DNA of 64,000 nucleotides, taken from the NCBI GenBank assembly GCA_002368175.1, contig AP018172.1, positions 7,133,001 to 7,197,000 of the forward strand, read 5' to 3'. This stretch comes from Calothrix sp. NIES-2098 (lineage in GTDB: Bacteria > Cyanobacteriota > Cyanobacteriia > Cyanobacteriales > Nostocaceae). The notes under the pieces were generated by a model, which ran no database searches, had not been told where the DNA came from, and worked only from the letters and a program-made list of their open reading frames with translations. Position 1 is the first letter of the stretch; each line of letters opens with the position of its first letter. The position numbers and the translations under genes were made by a program. Below are positions 36,501 to 43,235 of this stretch, in pieces.

Positions 36501-36701
36501 CAACGCGCCGAACGCATCCAACAAGAAGCGCAAAAACGTATCAAAGCCATCCAACACCAAGCCAAAAAGCAAGTTGAAGAAACCAAGAAAAGCGTTGCAA
36601 CTGCTGCTTGGTGGCTATTTGGTACAGCATTGACTTCTTTAGTTGCAAGTGCGATCGCTGGAGTCATCGCCGCCACAGGTGGTTTAAACTTCATCAGTTA
36701 A
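33549..36701 (+). CDS. Large membrane protein with six tandem 80-residue helical repeats
   Basis: A 1050-residue protein. The N-terminus has three to four membrane helices (KFFVAFLAGTLMALAFQLLL, VGIWALITATISLFAASFLA, GVVIWSTFFFLVFWLGSS); the C-terminus has one more (FGTALTSLVASAIAGVIAAT). Between them, residues about 418-985 hold six repeats of about 80 residues each with the consensus YLRxTNxEELNPExIxRDF, then LLxDPxxG, RLSQFDRDTLVxLL and LSEEQVNxIIDQLESVRDSV. A diverged partial repeat lies near residues 260-290. The repeat region is charged and helical, probably an elongated rod on one face of the membrane. I do not recognise the family. The purine-rich AGAGAG 10 nt upstream supports the start. 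Confidence 0.85.
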   Translation: MFQTFETMLRWDWLPLGITSTSGIPEVISPERVSVVFSSPKFFVAFLAGTLMALAFQLLLTNFSVAAGISSWEIDTDDDGDRSETWGHKIREVEGKVGIWALITATISLFAASFLAVKLSLIQSALFGAIIGVVIWSTFFFLVFWLGSSTVGSLIGSLAHTLTSGLQSLTGTATAGIGANLAQRQMVSTAEEITAAVRRELTSGFDTDSIRNTLQSSLNSLKVPNLDLKQIRSQFDNILSDVDFQGIANSDALHNINRQTFVDLISESSNLSQSDINRIADQLETAWQQASSRRNPTEQVINLLKSATPEELNSENLGERLQQLVGVGGRGNGNGSNGVLKQAVQYGVGAAVPLVLDKTNLSNIDLGKITNQLQKLKDKVQDIDVEKITHELQQFTDKTTEQLSQQLPTSNRNNIKADVEDYISNSFPWHFNRLTIKDEFQDIIYDPQADPATTSRELEEINQEYLTELLIRRSDLSEARVKEIVQQLESIRQEVLETVQQGTAKKQWQDVRTQIENYLRSTGKEELTPENIQRNFSELLEDPEAGLEVLQERFSQFDREIFVQVLQQRQDLSDEQVNNIVGQLESTRDSVLNNARELQEQAQAKTAELRQRVEDYLRNTNQEELNPEGIKRDFRTLLEDPQAGISALRDRLSQFDRDTLVQLLSQRQDLSEEQVNQVIDQLESVRDSVLQAPQVLAGKAKEQYEQTSAKIAEYLRNTNLDELNPEGIRQDLETLLSDPQQGAAALRDRLSQFDRDTLVQLLRQQGNLSEEQINQTIDRFQEAIGSIVNVPRRLANRTTQRVVDFGKTLENYLRHTNKEELNPESIKRDLQLLLQDPRLGIGNLSDRLSRFDRSTIVSLLSQREDISEEEANRIVDQIESVRDSLSQQYQQIQQRVQSVIGNSFGRIRDYLNSLDRPELNYESIQQDFAKLFDDPQSGFEALRDRLSQFDRDTLVAILSSRRDISEEDANRIIDRVEAARDNVLQRAERIQQEAQKRIKAIQHQAKKQVEETKKSVATAAWWLFGTALTSLVASAIAGVIAATGGLNFIS

Positions 36702-37015
36702 ACATTCTTGTCTGGACATCAATAATTAGTTCATCCAACACAAACTCAGCTTGCTTTTTGAGCAGGCTGAATTTTTTTGATTTAGGCTTATACTATTTCC
36801 CAAAATTTTGCGAAAGATAAAGCATGGACAATGAAGTTATAACCTGTGTTGGCTCGCCAAAATTTTGATAAGTTTGTAGCCAGCCCTTTAGTATAATTTC
36901 CCTTGATATCATTTCGATATAAAAATGCATATTATTAGCCTGATGGCGTTAATCTAAAACCTCACATAGAATTGTTATCAGAATTAATTTGATGCCAATA
37001 TAGTAAAAAACTAAC
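36702..37015. other. Spacer with one clear terminator
   Basis: 314 bp. Contains the intrinsic terminator at 36747-36778 and an AT-rich region that should hold the Hint gene promoter. No ORF is supported. Confidence 0.5.
36747..36778 (+). terminator. Intrinsic terminator after the 1050-residue protein gene
   Basis: CAGCTTGCT-TTTTG-AGCAGGCTG (one T-G pair) followed by a seven-T run at 36772-36778, 46 nt beyond the stop codon. The clearest intrinsic terminator in the window. Confidence 0.85.
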
Positions 37016-37498
37016 ATGAGAAATCGGTATATTTTGACCAAAATCTTCAGCATTGGTCTAATTATTTTATTATTTTTTGCGTTTTGTATAACTGATGTTG
37101 CTTATGCACGTGGAGGTTGTTTTGCAAGTGGAACTGCGATTTTGACCTCTGAAGGCGTTCAAGCTATTGAAAGCTTACATACTGGTGACAGCATTATTAG
37201 TTATAACTTCACAACCCAACGTCCTGAAATTGGACATATTGGTGATGTTGAAGCGCTTTCTTCTCCCGATTACTATTTAATAAATCACAAAATTAAAGTA
37301 ACAGCTACTCATCCCTTCTATATCAAAACTCTTACAGGGGTAAAGTTACGAAAAGTCCAACAACTTAAAATAGGCGATCGCCTGATTGCAGAAGGAGGCA
37401 ATTTTCCTATTATTTCTAGTATTGAGTATATCCAAAAACCTCTTACTGTCTATAATCTTATATCTGTTAATCCAAACCACAACTTTTATGCAGTTTGA
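37016..37498 (+). CDS. Secreted stand-alone Hint-domain protein
   Basis: A 160-residue protein. The first 31 residues are a signal peptide with cleavage site AYA (residues 29-31), leaving a mature N-terminus RGGCF. Cys35 begins a Hint (hedgehog/intein) fold: CFASGTAILTSEG, a TxxH block (TATHPFYI), KVQQLKIGDRL, and a final VYNLISVNPNHNFYAV. The usual continuation after this block (a ...VHN ending) is absent: the ORF stops right after FYAV. Bacterial Hint domains of this type normally process a larger secreted protein; here the domain is almost the whole mature protein. The next ORF overlaps its last 11 bases. Confidence 0.8.
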   Translation: MRNRYILTKIFSIGLIILLFFAFCITDVAYARGGCFASGTAILTSEGVQAIESLHTGDSIISYNFTTQRPEIGHIGDVEALSSPDYYLINHKIKVTATHPFYIKTLTGVKLRKVQQLKIGDRLIAEGGNFPIISSIEYIQKPLTVYNLISVNPNHNFYAV

Positions 37499-37730
37499 TA
37501 TTACTTATAAATCTGAATTAATTGAAATTGCACCGATTAGTTTTAAGCAGGTGGAGAATTACCATATTTTTAGATTACAGGTGAATGCTAAGACAATTAA
37601 CTTTGTGTTGTCTCCTAAAGGATACGTGCTGAGTGGTGAATCTACACCATTATTCTTTAGCGAGTATTGGGATGTAAGTGTAAACTCTGCCAAAAATTGG
37701 TATTTGAAAGACATTAGCCAAATTCTCTAA
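37488..37730 (+). CDS. Small protein translationally coupled to the Hint gene, function unknown
   Basis: An 80-residue protein starting at ATG 37488, which lies inside the last codons of the Hint gene (11-nt overlap). The sequence is beta-rich in pattern (FDITYKSELIEIAPISFKQV, YHIFRLQVNAKTINFVLS, VLSGESTPLFFSEYWDVSVN) with no cysteine, signal peptide or membrane helix. I do not recognise it. Tight overlap suggests it is made together with the Hint protein. The frame stays open upstream to 37386, but only the overlapping ATG is plausible as a start. Confidence 0.55.
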   Translation: MQFDITYKSELIEIAPISFKQVENYHIFRLQVNAKTINFVLSPKGYVLSGESTPLFFSEYWDVSVNSAKNWYLKDISQIL

Positions 37731-37964
37731 GAAATTTAATAGCTAGAAAGCACAAGGTTTTGCGATCGCTATAATTTTTACTACTAATAGTATAAAAAGA
37801 TACGTAAAAATTACATCCAGTAATTCTAGTATCTTCGCTAGCTACAATGTCACTATTTACATAAGCCTTGAGGCAATAATTTTACTAATAATTTCTATCG
37901 TCAGGTTATCATTGCTCACCCTAGTCATTGTGGCACGATCGCAGTATGAGTAAGAAAAGTTTTT

Positions 37965-39746
37965 ATGCCACATACGGAAATTAACGATATATCAGCAGAC
38001 AGTTCCTTAATCGATCCGGAAAAAGATCTACTGGGACACGCCAACTTTGCCAAGTATCTCGCAGATAGCATTTGCAAAATGACTTTTCCCGAAGGCTTTG
38101 CGATTGCAGTTTACGGTTCTTGGAACTCTGGTAAATCTACACTATTAAACTTTGTAGTTCACTATCTCCAGCAAAAGCCAGAGGAAGAACAACCAATCAT
38201 TGTTCCTTTTAATCCCTGGTTATTATCTGGACATCAAAATGTCACAAGACGCTTTTTTGAGCAAATACAAAACGTTTTAAGCAAAGAGTCATCTGTACCA
38301 AAAAATTTTAAAGAGAAACTAGCTGAGTTTGCCTCCGTTATTTCAGATATTCCTCTACCTTATGCTCAAACTGGCAAGGCATTAGCAGCATTATTGGATG
38401 AAAAAGACAAAGAAGCTGCGGAATTAAAAGAAGAAGTGGAAGACAAGTTGTTACAGCAGCAGCGGCGAATAGTCGTAACAATTGACGATATCGATCGATT
38501 ACCAGCTGACGATATCAAGCAGCTTTTTCGCATTTTCAAAGCAATGCGGCATTTTACTAACGTTGTCTATCTTCTGGTTTTTGATAAAGAAATTGTAATG
38601 AGAACAATTGCAGAAACCAAAGAAATATCAGCAGAAGCATACTTAGAAAAAATTATTCACGTCAGTTTTGAGTTACCTGTTTCTAGTAAAACCTCACTGC
38701 GTAGGCTGCTTTTTGCCAAGCTCGATCGTATATTTTCTGATACACCAAAACAACTAATTAACCAAGCTCGCTGGAGCGACATTTACTTTCAAGGAATAGA
38801 TTGCTTTATTACTAGCATCCGAGATATTGTCCGTTTTGTGAATACTTTAACAGTCACATATCCAGCAGTAAAAAATGAAGTAAACCCTATAGATTTCATT
38901 GCTATTGAGGCTGTGCGAGTTTTTTGCCCAAATATATATAGTATTATCCATCAAAATCCCGACCTTTTTGTAGGAAATTTATACCCTTCAATAGATGAAC
39001 TTAAAAATCTAGTTAATACCTGGATTGCACAACTACAAGATGAATATAGGCAGCCTATTAAGTATTTATTAATGCATCTTTTTCCTAAAATAAAATCAAT
39101 TCTTGATAATAGCTATCTAAATGAACAACAAGATTTGAAATGGCGTGAACAACTACGTGTTTGTAGTGGAGAAAATTTTCCCATTTACTTTCGTCTATCT
39201 TTATCACCAGTCGAAATATCTAATACCCAAATCAAATTTATTTTTGGTTTGCTGGGAGAACCAGAAACATTTAGAAACCATCTTACAGAACTAGCTAAAC
39301 AAAAACTTCCTGGCGGCACAACACAAGCTAGGCTATTTTTAGAGCAGCTAGAAAATTCTACTAACCAGGATATTTCTGTAAATTATATACCCTCAGTTGT
39401 AGAAGTATTATTTGATGTGAGCGAGCAATTTTTATTGTATCAAGATAATGAATCTAATGGCATTCTTGATTTTAGTAATGAAGTTATCGTTAGCCGTTGT
39501 ATCTCAAACCTCTTGCGTCAAATTGATGAAATATCAAGATTTGAGATAATAAAAAAAGTAATTACTCAAGGTAAAGCGTTACCAATAATTAATCATAGAA
39601 TTGCAATATTAAAAGAGCAGCAAAGTCAATATAGTATAGATAAATATAACTATGAAGAAGGGTGGCTTTTGAATGCACAACACTTTAAAGAACTAGAGGA
39701 CTTAATTGCTAGAGTGCAGATAGAAAGCGCTCATACCCATAAATAA
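37965..39746 (+). CDS. KAP-family P-loop NTPase
   Basis: A 593-residue soluble protein. Walker A GSWNSGKST is at residues 51-59, followed by the KAP-typical FNPWLLSGHQN block; Walker B is in RRIVVTIDDIDRLP (about residues 168-178), then the sensor region LLVFDKEIV and DLxxxFVNTL-like SIRDIVRFVNTL. It lacks the intervening membrane helices of many KAP proteins (only a mild AFASVISDIPLPY region), so it may be the soluble subclass. KAP NTPases occur in phage exclusion (PifA) and in predicted conflict systems. It follows the Hint pair on the same strand, about 230 nt apart; a functional link is only a hypothesis. The C-terminal half has no recognised domain. Confidence 0.88.
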   Translation: MPHTEINDISADSSLIDPEKDLLGHANFAKYLADSICKMTFPEGFAIAVYGSWNSGKSTLLNFVVHYLQQKPEEEQPIIVPFNPWLLSGHQNVTRRFFEQIQNVLSKESSVPKNFKEKLAEFASVISDIPLPYAQTGKALAALLDEKDKEAAELKEEVEDKLLQQQRRIVVTIDDIDRLPADDIKQLFRIFKAMRHFTNVVYLLVFDKEIVMRTIAETKEISAEAYLEKIIHVSFELPVSSKTSLRRLLFAKLDRIFSDTPKQLINQARWSDIYFQGIDCFITSIRDIVRFVNTLTVTYPAVKNEVNPIDFIAIEAVRVFCPNIYSIIHQNPDLFVGNLYPSIDELKNLVNTWIAQLQDEYRQPIKYLLMHLFPKIKSILDNSYLNEQQDLKWREQLRVCSGENFPIYFRLSLSPVEISNTQIKFIFGLLGEPETFRNHLTELAKQKLPGGTTQARLFLEQLENSTNQDISVNYIPSVVEVLFDVSEQFLLYQDNESNGILDFSNEVIVSRCISNLLRQIDEISRFEIIKKVITQGKALPIINHRIAILKEQQSQYSIDKYNYEEGWLLNAQHFKELEDLIARVQIESAHTHK

Positions 39747-40022
39747 TGCAAAATCTACATTATAAGTAATATTTATTAACAATGCAGCCTCCTAAATTGA
39801 TGAATTGAGGCTCAACTCTTCATCCATCTTTAACGTAGAAGTAGCATTATCCAGAAGAGACAAATTCTCACAAAGGCTTTTAGCGCGATCGCGATCGCAA
39901 AACCGTAAGATTGAAATCACAGGAAAACTTAGCGGTTATCACTTAGGTTTACGGCAAAACAAATAATACTTAAATGCGAATCCGCCTGGATTGTTACTTG
40001 GCGATTGTGGGGAGTAAGTATT

Positions 40023-40169
40023 ATGCTCGAAAAATTCTTATTAGCTGTTGGTCTAACCTTTAGTCTGAGTTTATTTACAGGAATGAACTGGTCTGCTCCC
40101 AGCCAATCAACTGGTAGCATCAACCTAAATCATTATCAAGCATTCAATGTTACTCAACTTGTTTGGTAG
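40023..40169 (+). CDS. Small exported peptide, 48 residues
   Basis: ATG 40023 to TAG 40169, preceded by a strong Shine-Dalgarno GGGGAG about 8 nt upstream. The first 25 residues are a signal-like helix (MLEKFLLAVGLTFSLSLFTG), then a short polar tail (SQSTGSINLNHYQAFNVTQL). It is too short for most gene callers. The good ribosome site and hydrophobic leader support it; no homolog is known to me. Confidence 0.5.
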   Translation: MLEKFLLAVGLTFSLSLFTGMNWSAPSQSTGSINLNHYQAFNVTQLVW

Positions 40170-40281
40170 TTATTAATACTAAATGTGGCGAATGGCTGAG
40201 ATTATTCATATCATAGGCTGAAGTATAAATATATCTCAGCGGAAGCTGAGTACTGAGTAACAGATTATTGCTATAGAGAAT

Positions 40282-41052
40282 ATGAAAAGCCAAATTCTAG
40301 CCACAACCGTATTTTTAACCACAATTAGCTTGACAACGAGCGTTCAAGCAGCAAACTCAGAACATGTTAGACAGTTATTGGCAACTAAACAATGCCAAAA
40401 CTGTGACCTGATAGGTGCAGGTTTAGTATTGGCTGACCTATCTGGAGCCAATTTAAGCGGAGCCAATCTTGCAGGTGCTAACCTTAGCCGTGCAAACTTG
40501 ACGGGTGCTGATTTGCGAGGTGCAAACTTGACGGGTGCTAGTTTATTCGGAGTCAATCTGAATGCTGCTAAACTCACTGGAGCAAATTTAGCAAATGCAG
40601 ACTTAAGAAACTCCTATCTAGCCAATGCAGAGTTAAATGGAGTCAACCTCAATAGTACTTATCTTCAAGGCGCAGTTGGTATACCCTCACAAATTGCCAC
40701 CGCAGAAGAATTTTATGCTTGGGGTGTAGCAGAAGCCCAAAGAGGCAATACACCCCAAGCAATAGAGTATTTTAATCAAGCGATCGCAACCAAAACCGAA
40801 TACGCAGAAGCTTATTTAGCACGTGGTGTCGCTCGTTACCAAGTATTAGATAGACAAGGCGCATTCAAAGATGCCCAAGTAGCAGCGAAAATGTTTACAG
40901 ACCAGAAAAATGCTCCTGGTATCCAAACAGCGCAAGCATTTATTAAAGAATTACAAACACCCCCAGATGGTAAAGTGAATGTTGGTAAACCCAGCTTTTT
41001 CGACTTCTTGGGTAGCCTTGGTTCTGTCTTGTTTCAGTTCTTTCCCTTCTAG
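40282..41052 (+). CDS. Secreted pentapeptide-repeat protein with TPR-like region
   Basis: A 256-residue protein. Signal peptide (MKSQILATTVFLTTISLTTS), then Cys-containing NCDLIGAG and about 15-16 pentapeptide repeats A(D/N)LxG (residues about 40-130), forming a right-handed beta-helix. Residues 140-220 resemble TPRs (AWGVAEAQRGNTPQAIEYFN, AEAYLARGVARYQVLD). The hydrophobic C-terminus (FFDFLGSLGSVLFQFFPF) is unusual and could contact membranes. Probably periplasmic or thylakoid lumenal. Single gene. Confidence 0.85.
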   Translation: MKSQILATTVFLTTISLTTSVQAANSEHVRQLLATKQCQNCDLIGAGLVLADLSGANLSGANLAGANLSRANLTGADLRGANLTGASLFGVNLNAAKLTGANLANADLRNSYLANAELNGVNLNSTYLQGAVGIPSQIATAEEFYAWGVAEAQRGNTPQAIEYFNQAIATKTEYAEAYLARGVARYQVLDRQGAFKDAQVAAKMFTDQKNAPGIQTAQAFIKELQTPPDGKVNVGKPSFFDFLGSLGSVLFQFFPF

Positions 41053-41079
41053 GGCGACAAGGAGGAAAAAAACGAAGGG

Positions 41080-41107
41080 ATGCCCAATGCCCCATGCCCC
41101 ATGCCCC
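41080..41107. repeat. 7-mer tandem repeat, CCCCATG type
   Basis: GATGCCCAATGCCCCATGCC and continuing: about four degenerate heptamers in the spacer just upstream of the TenA gene. Confidence 0.6.
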
Positions 41108-41114
41108 ATACACA

Positions 41115-41738
41115 ATGCCCTTATCCCTTGAATTGTGGACAGCAAATCAAGATTTAGCCCAAGCTTGTCTAGAGCATCCTTTTGTTCAAGGCATTGCTGA
41201 TGGTAGTCTTGAGCTAGAAAAATTTGCTTATTATGTAGGACAAGATGCTTTTTTCTTAGAAGCTTTTGCCCGCGCTTACAGTGTCGCTGCGGCAAAAGCA
41301 CCAGATTGGCAGGGATTCAATACATTTCACGCCCTAGCTGATGGAGTGTTGCAAGAACTAAAACTACATGAAAGCTATGCTACGCAATGGGGAGTTAACT
41401 TACAGGCTGTAGAACCAGGTGCAGCTACCCGCCGCTACACTGACTTTTTATTAGCGACTGCTTGGAGTGGGGATGTAGGTTTAACATCTGCGGCGATGTC
41501 TCCATGTATGCGCCTGTATGCTTTTTTGGGAGAACAGTTAGCTATTAATGGTATTCCTAATCATGCATATACAAACTGGATTCAAACTTACAGCAGCGCA
41601 GAATTTCAACCTTTAGCACAACAATTAGAAACTTTAGTTGATAATTACGCGATCGCTACACCGTTAGTACAATCTACCTATCGTTATGCCATGTTCTGTG
41701 AACGTGACTTTTTCCAAGGTGCATTGACATCGCAATAG
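41115..41738 (+). CDS. TenA family protein (thiaminase II-like)
   Basis: A 207-residue all-helical protein from the ATG at 41115. TenA landmarks: HPFVQGIADGSLELEKFAYY, GQDAFFLEAFARAYSVA with the pyrimidine-site Asp, the nucleophile-position Cys in AAMSPCMRLYAFLGEQLA, and the C-terminal Glu in MFCERDFFQ. It probably hydrolyses aminomethyl-HMP in thiamine salvage. Seven upstream codons are encoded by the ATGCCCC repeat and are not counted. No thiamine gene is adjacent. Confidence 0.9.
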   Translation: MPLSLELWTANQDLAQACLEHPFVQGIADGSLELEKFAYYVGQDAFFLEAFARAYSVAAAKAPDWQGFNTFHALADGVLQELKLHESYATQWGVNLQAVEPGAATRRYTDFLLATAWSGDVGLTSAAMSPCMRLYAFLGEQLAINGIPNHAYTNWIQTYSSAEFQPLAQQLETLVDNYAIATPLVQSTYRYAMFCERDFFQGALTSQ

Positions 41739-41796
41739 TTTTGCCATTCATAAGTTAACTATACTCATAATATACTTATCAAGTTAACCAACTATT

Positions 41797-42312
41797 ATGG
41801 GTCAAGCGGGTGAAACAAAACGGCAAAACTTCAACGTTCTACCTGAACAAGAAGCACAAATTGAGTGGTTGCGAGTCGCAATGGGTGCAGCAACTACTAA
41901 AGAGACGATTCTGCGCTCAATTTCCGTGATGACTGTTCTCCACAATTATCTGCAACAAAGCTATCAAATCCGACTTGTGACATCAGGCGAACAAATTCAT
42001 CTGGTAATTCCAGAATTAGAGCCAACACCACAGTCTATGTGGCAATATCTGGTATCGCGTCCCCATCCTTGGCGAAAACAATTATACGTAAAAGGGCGAC
42101 GGTTGTTAGCTTCCACTGTTTGGCAAGATATGCAGTTGAATAATCTGTCTCCTGAAGAAGCAGCCGAAAACTGTTCTCTACCTATCGCTGCTGTTTATGA
42201 AATCATTAGCTACTGTGAAGCTAACCACGAACTCATCAAGATGGAAGCTGAGGAAGAACGTTATCGTCTGGAACAGGAAGGAGTGAGAGTTGAGTCTCAA
42301 GCTGCTGGTTGA
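41797..42312 (+). CDS. DUF433-like antitoxin of a decayed DUF433/DUF5615 module
   Basis: A 171-residue protein. Its C-terminal part fits DUF433: LYVKGRRLLASTVWQDMQLN, then NNLSPEEAAENCSLPIAAVY, a helix-turn-helix-like antitoxin region. The N-terminal half is a different helical region. Immediately overlapping its 3' end, in another frame, is the start of a DUF5615 PIN-like toxin that breaks off after 40 codons. DUF433 genes usually precede DUF5615 genes like this, so an inactive pair is likely. Confidence 0.7.
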   Translation: MGQAGETKRQNFNVLPEQEAQIEWLRVAMGAATTKETILRSISVMTVLHNYLQQSYQIRLVTSGEQIHLVIPELEPTPQSMWQYLVSRPHPWRKQLYVKGRRLLASTVWQDMQLNNLSPEEAAENCSLPIAAVYEIISYCEANHELIKMEAEEERYRLEQEGVRVESQAAG

Positions 42313-42412
42313 CGAGGATACACAAGCACGTCGTCTTATTGAAATGTTGCGAGTAGATAAGCACGATGTATTAACAATTAGTAAAGCATCGCGTTGCAAT
42401 ACGATCGCATAG
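42290..42412 (+). pseudogene. Truncated DUF5615 PIN-like toxin
   Basis: From TTG 42290, with AGGAAGGAG 7 nt upstream, the frame reads LKLLVDEDTQARRLIEMLRV DKHDVLTI... This is the family N-terminus (LLVDEDxxxRLxxxLRxxGHDV), including the first PIN-type acidic residues. It stops at 42412 after 40 residues; the normal length is about 110. No continuation is found in any frame downstream to 42518. It overlaps the antitoxin gene by 23 nt, the usual operon arrangement. Confidence 0.7.
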
Positions 42413-42518
42413 ATCTGCAAGTGAGTTGCAGAGAAAATAAGGCGTTTTAGTTAAAATTAAAGACGATGGTCAAAAAGTTTGTATATATAGCAAAGCTACT
42501 ACAAAAAATTAAAAGCTC

Positions 42519-42842
42519 ATGACAGCAAGCAATATCAGGCAGCAAATTTTAGGGCACATTGAAGCATTACCCTCACAACAAGTAAAAAGTCTCCTAGTAA
42601 CATGGTTGAATGGTTCAGAAGGAGATTTAGAAGATTTTCAGCGATTATTAGCAAATCCACCGACTCAAAACACAGAAGAATCATTTGAGTATGGTGAAAT
42701 AGACACAGCATTAAATTTTCAACCGCTTACTGAAGATGAAATGGTTCGCCAAAGCAAATCTGCTCTCGAAGCTTATCTTCGCACAAGTTCAGGAGTAGCT
42801 CATAATCGCGTGCGCGAATGGGCAGTTTCCCAATTTCAGTAA
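42519..42842 (+). CDS. Small hypothetical protein, possibly antitoxin-like
   Basis: A 107-residue protein. The N-terminus (MTASNIRQQILGHIEALPSQ, then VKSLLVTWLNGSEGD) is a helical pattern shared by many Nostoc antitoxin-type genes. The rest is acidic and helical. No catalytic motif. It lies 106 nt after the truncated toxin and 56 nt before the next small gene. Weak functional guess only. Confidence 0.55.
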   Translation: MTASNIRQQILGHIEALPSQQVKSLLVTWLNGSEGDLEDFQRLLANPPTQNTEESFEYGEIDTALNFQPLTEDEMVRQSKSALEAYLRTSSGVAHNRVREWAVSQFQ

Positions 42843-42898
42843 TTTTAATTTTTAGCAGTTATAATTACAGGTGCTTGTTGCTAAATTTTATATGACTT

Positions 42899-43195
42899 AT
42901 GAGCGAAGCCAATACTGAATATCAAGCCCTACTTGATGATATGATTAGGACAGGGAAACTAAAGCCGGAATATAAAGAGATACTCTTAGAAATCGGTGAG
43001 TTGGGAAGCAAGGCTTGTAATTTAGGGCTAATTGATGGTTTGAGTTGGTGTGAAGATGCTCATCAAGTTATTCTCGATCAATACGAAATACTGATTCAAC
43101 ACAACAATTTTTTGTATTTAACTTTCTCAGAAACCCGCGACTATCTCAAGAATTTAATTGCTAGTGCAGAGACTGAACAATTAGAAAAAGTTTAA
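42899..43195 (+). CDS. Small hypothetical protein
   Basis: A 98-residue helical, acidic protein (MSEANTEYQALLDDMIRTGK, ILLEIGELGSKACNLGLIDG, NFLYLTFSETRDYLKNLIAS). Not recognised. It could form a pair with the preceding gene by position, but neither has a toxin signature. The ATG is the only good start. It ends just before the suf operon terminator. Confidence 0.55.
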   Translation: MSEANTEYQALLDDMIRTGKLKPEYKEILLEIGELGSKACNLGLIDGLSWCEDAHQVILDQYEILIQHNNFLYLTFSETRDYLKNLIASAETEQLEKV

Positions 43196-43212
43196 TATTT
43201 ACAGATTAAAAA

Positions 43213-43231
43213 AGCTGGGCATTGCCCAGCT
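43213..43231 (-). terminator. Terminator of the sufBCDS operon
   Basis: AGCTGGGC-ATT-GCCCAGCT, with a six-A tract on the plus strand before it (a six-U run on the transcript), 5 nt after the sufS stop codon. A textbook intrinsic terminator for the leftward operon. Confidence 0.85.
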
Positions 43232-43235
43232 AAAA

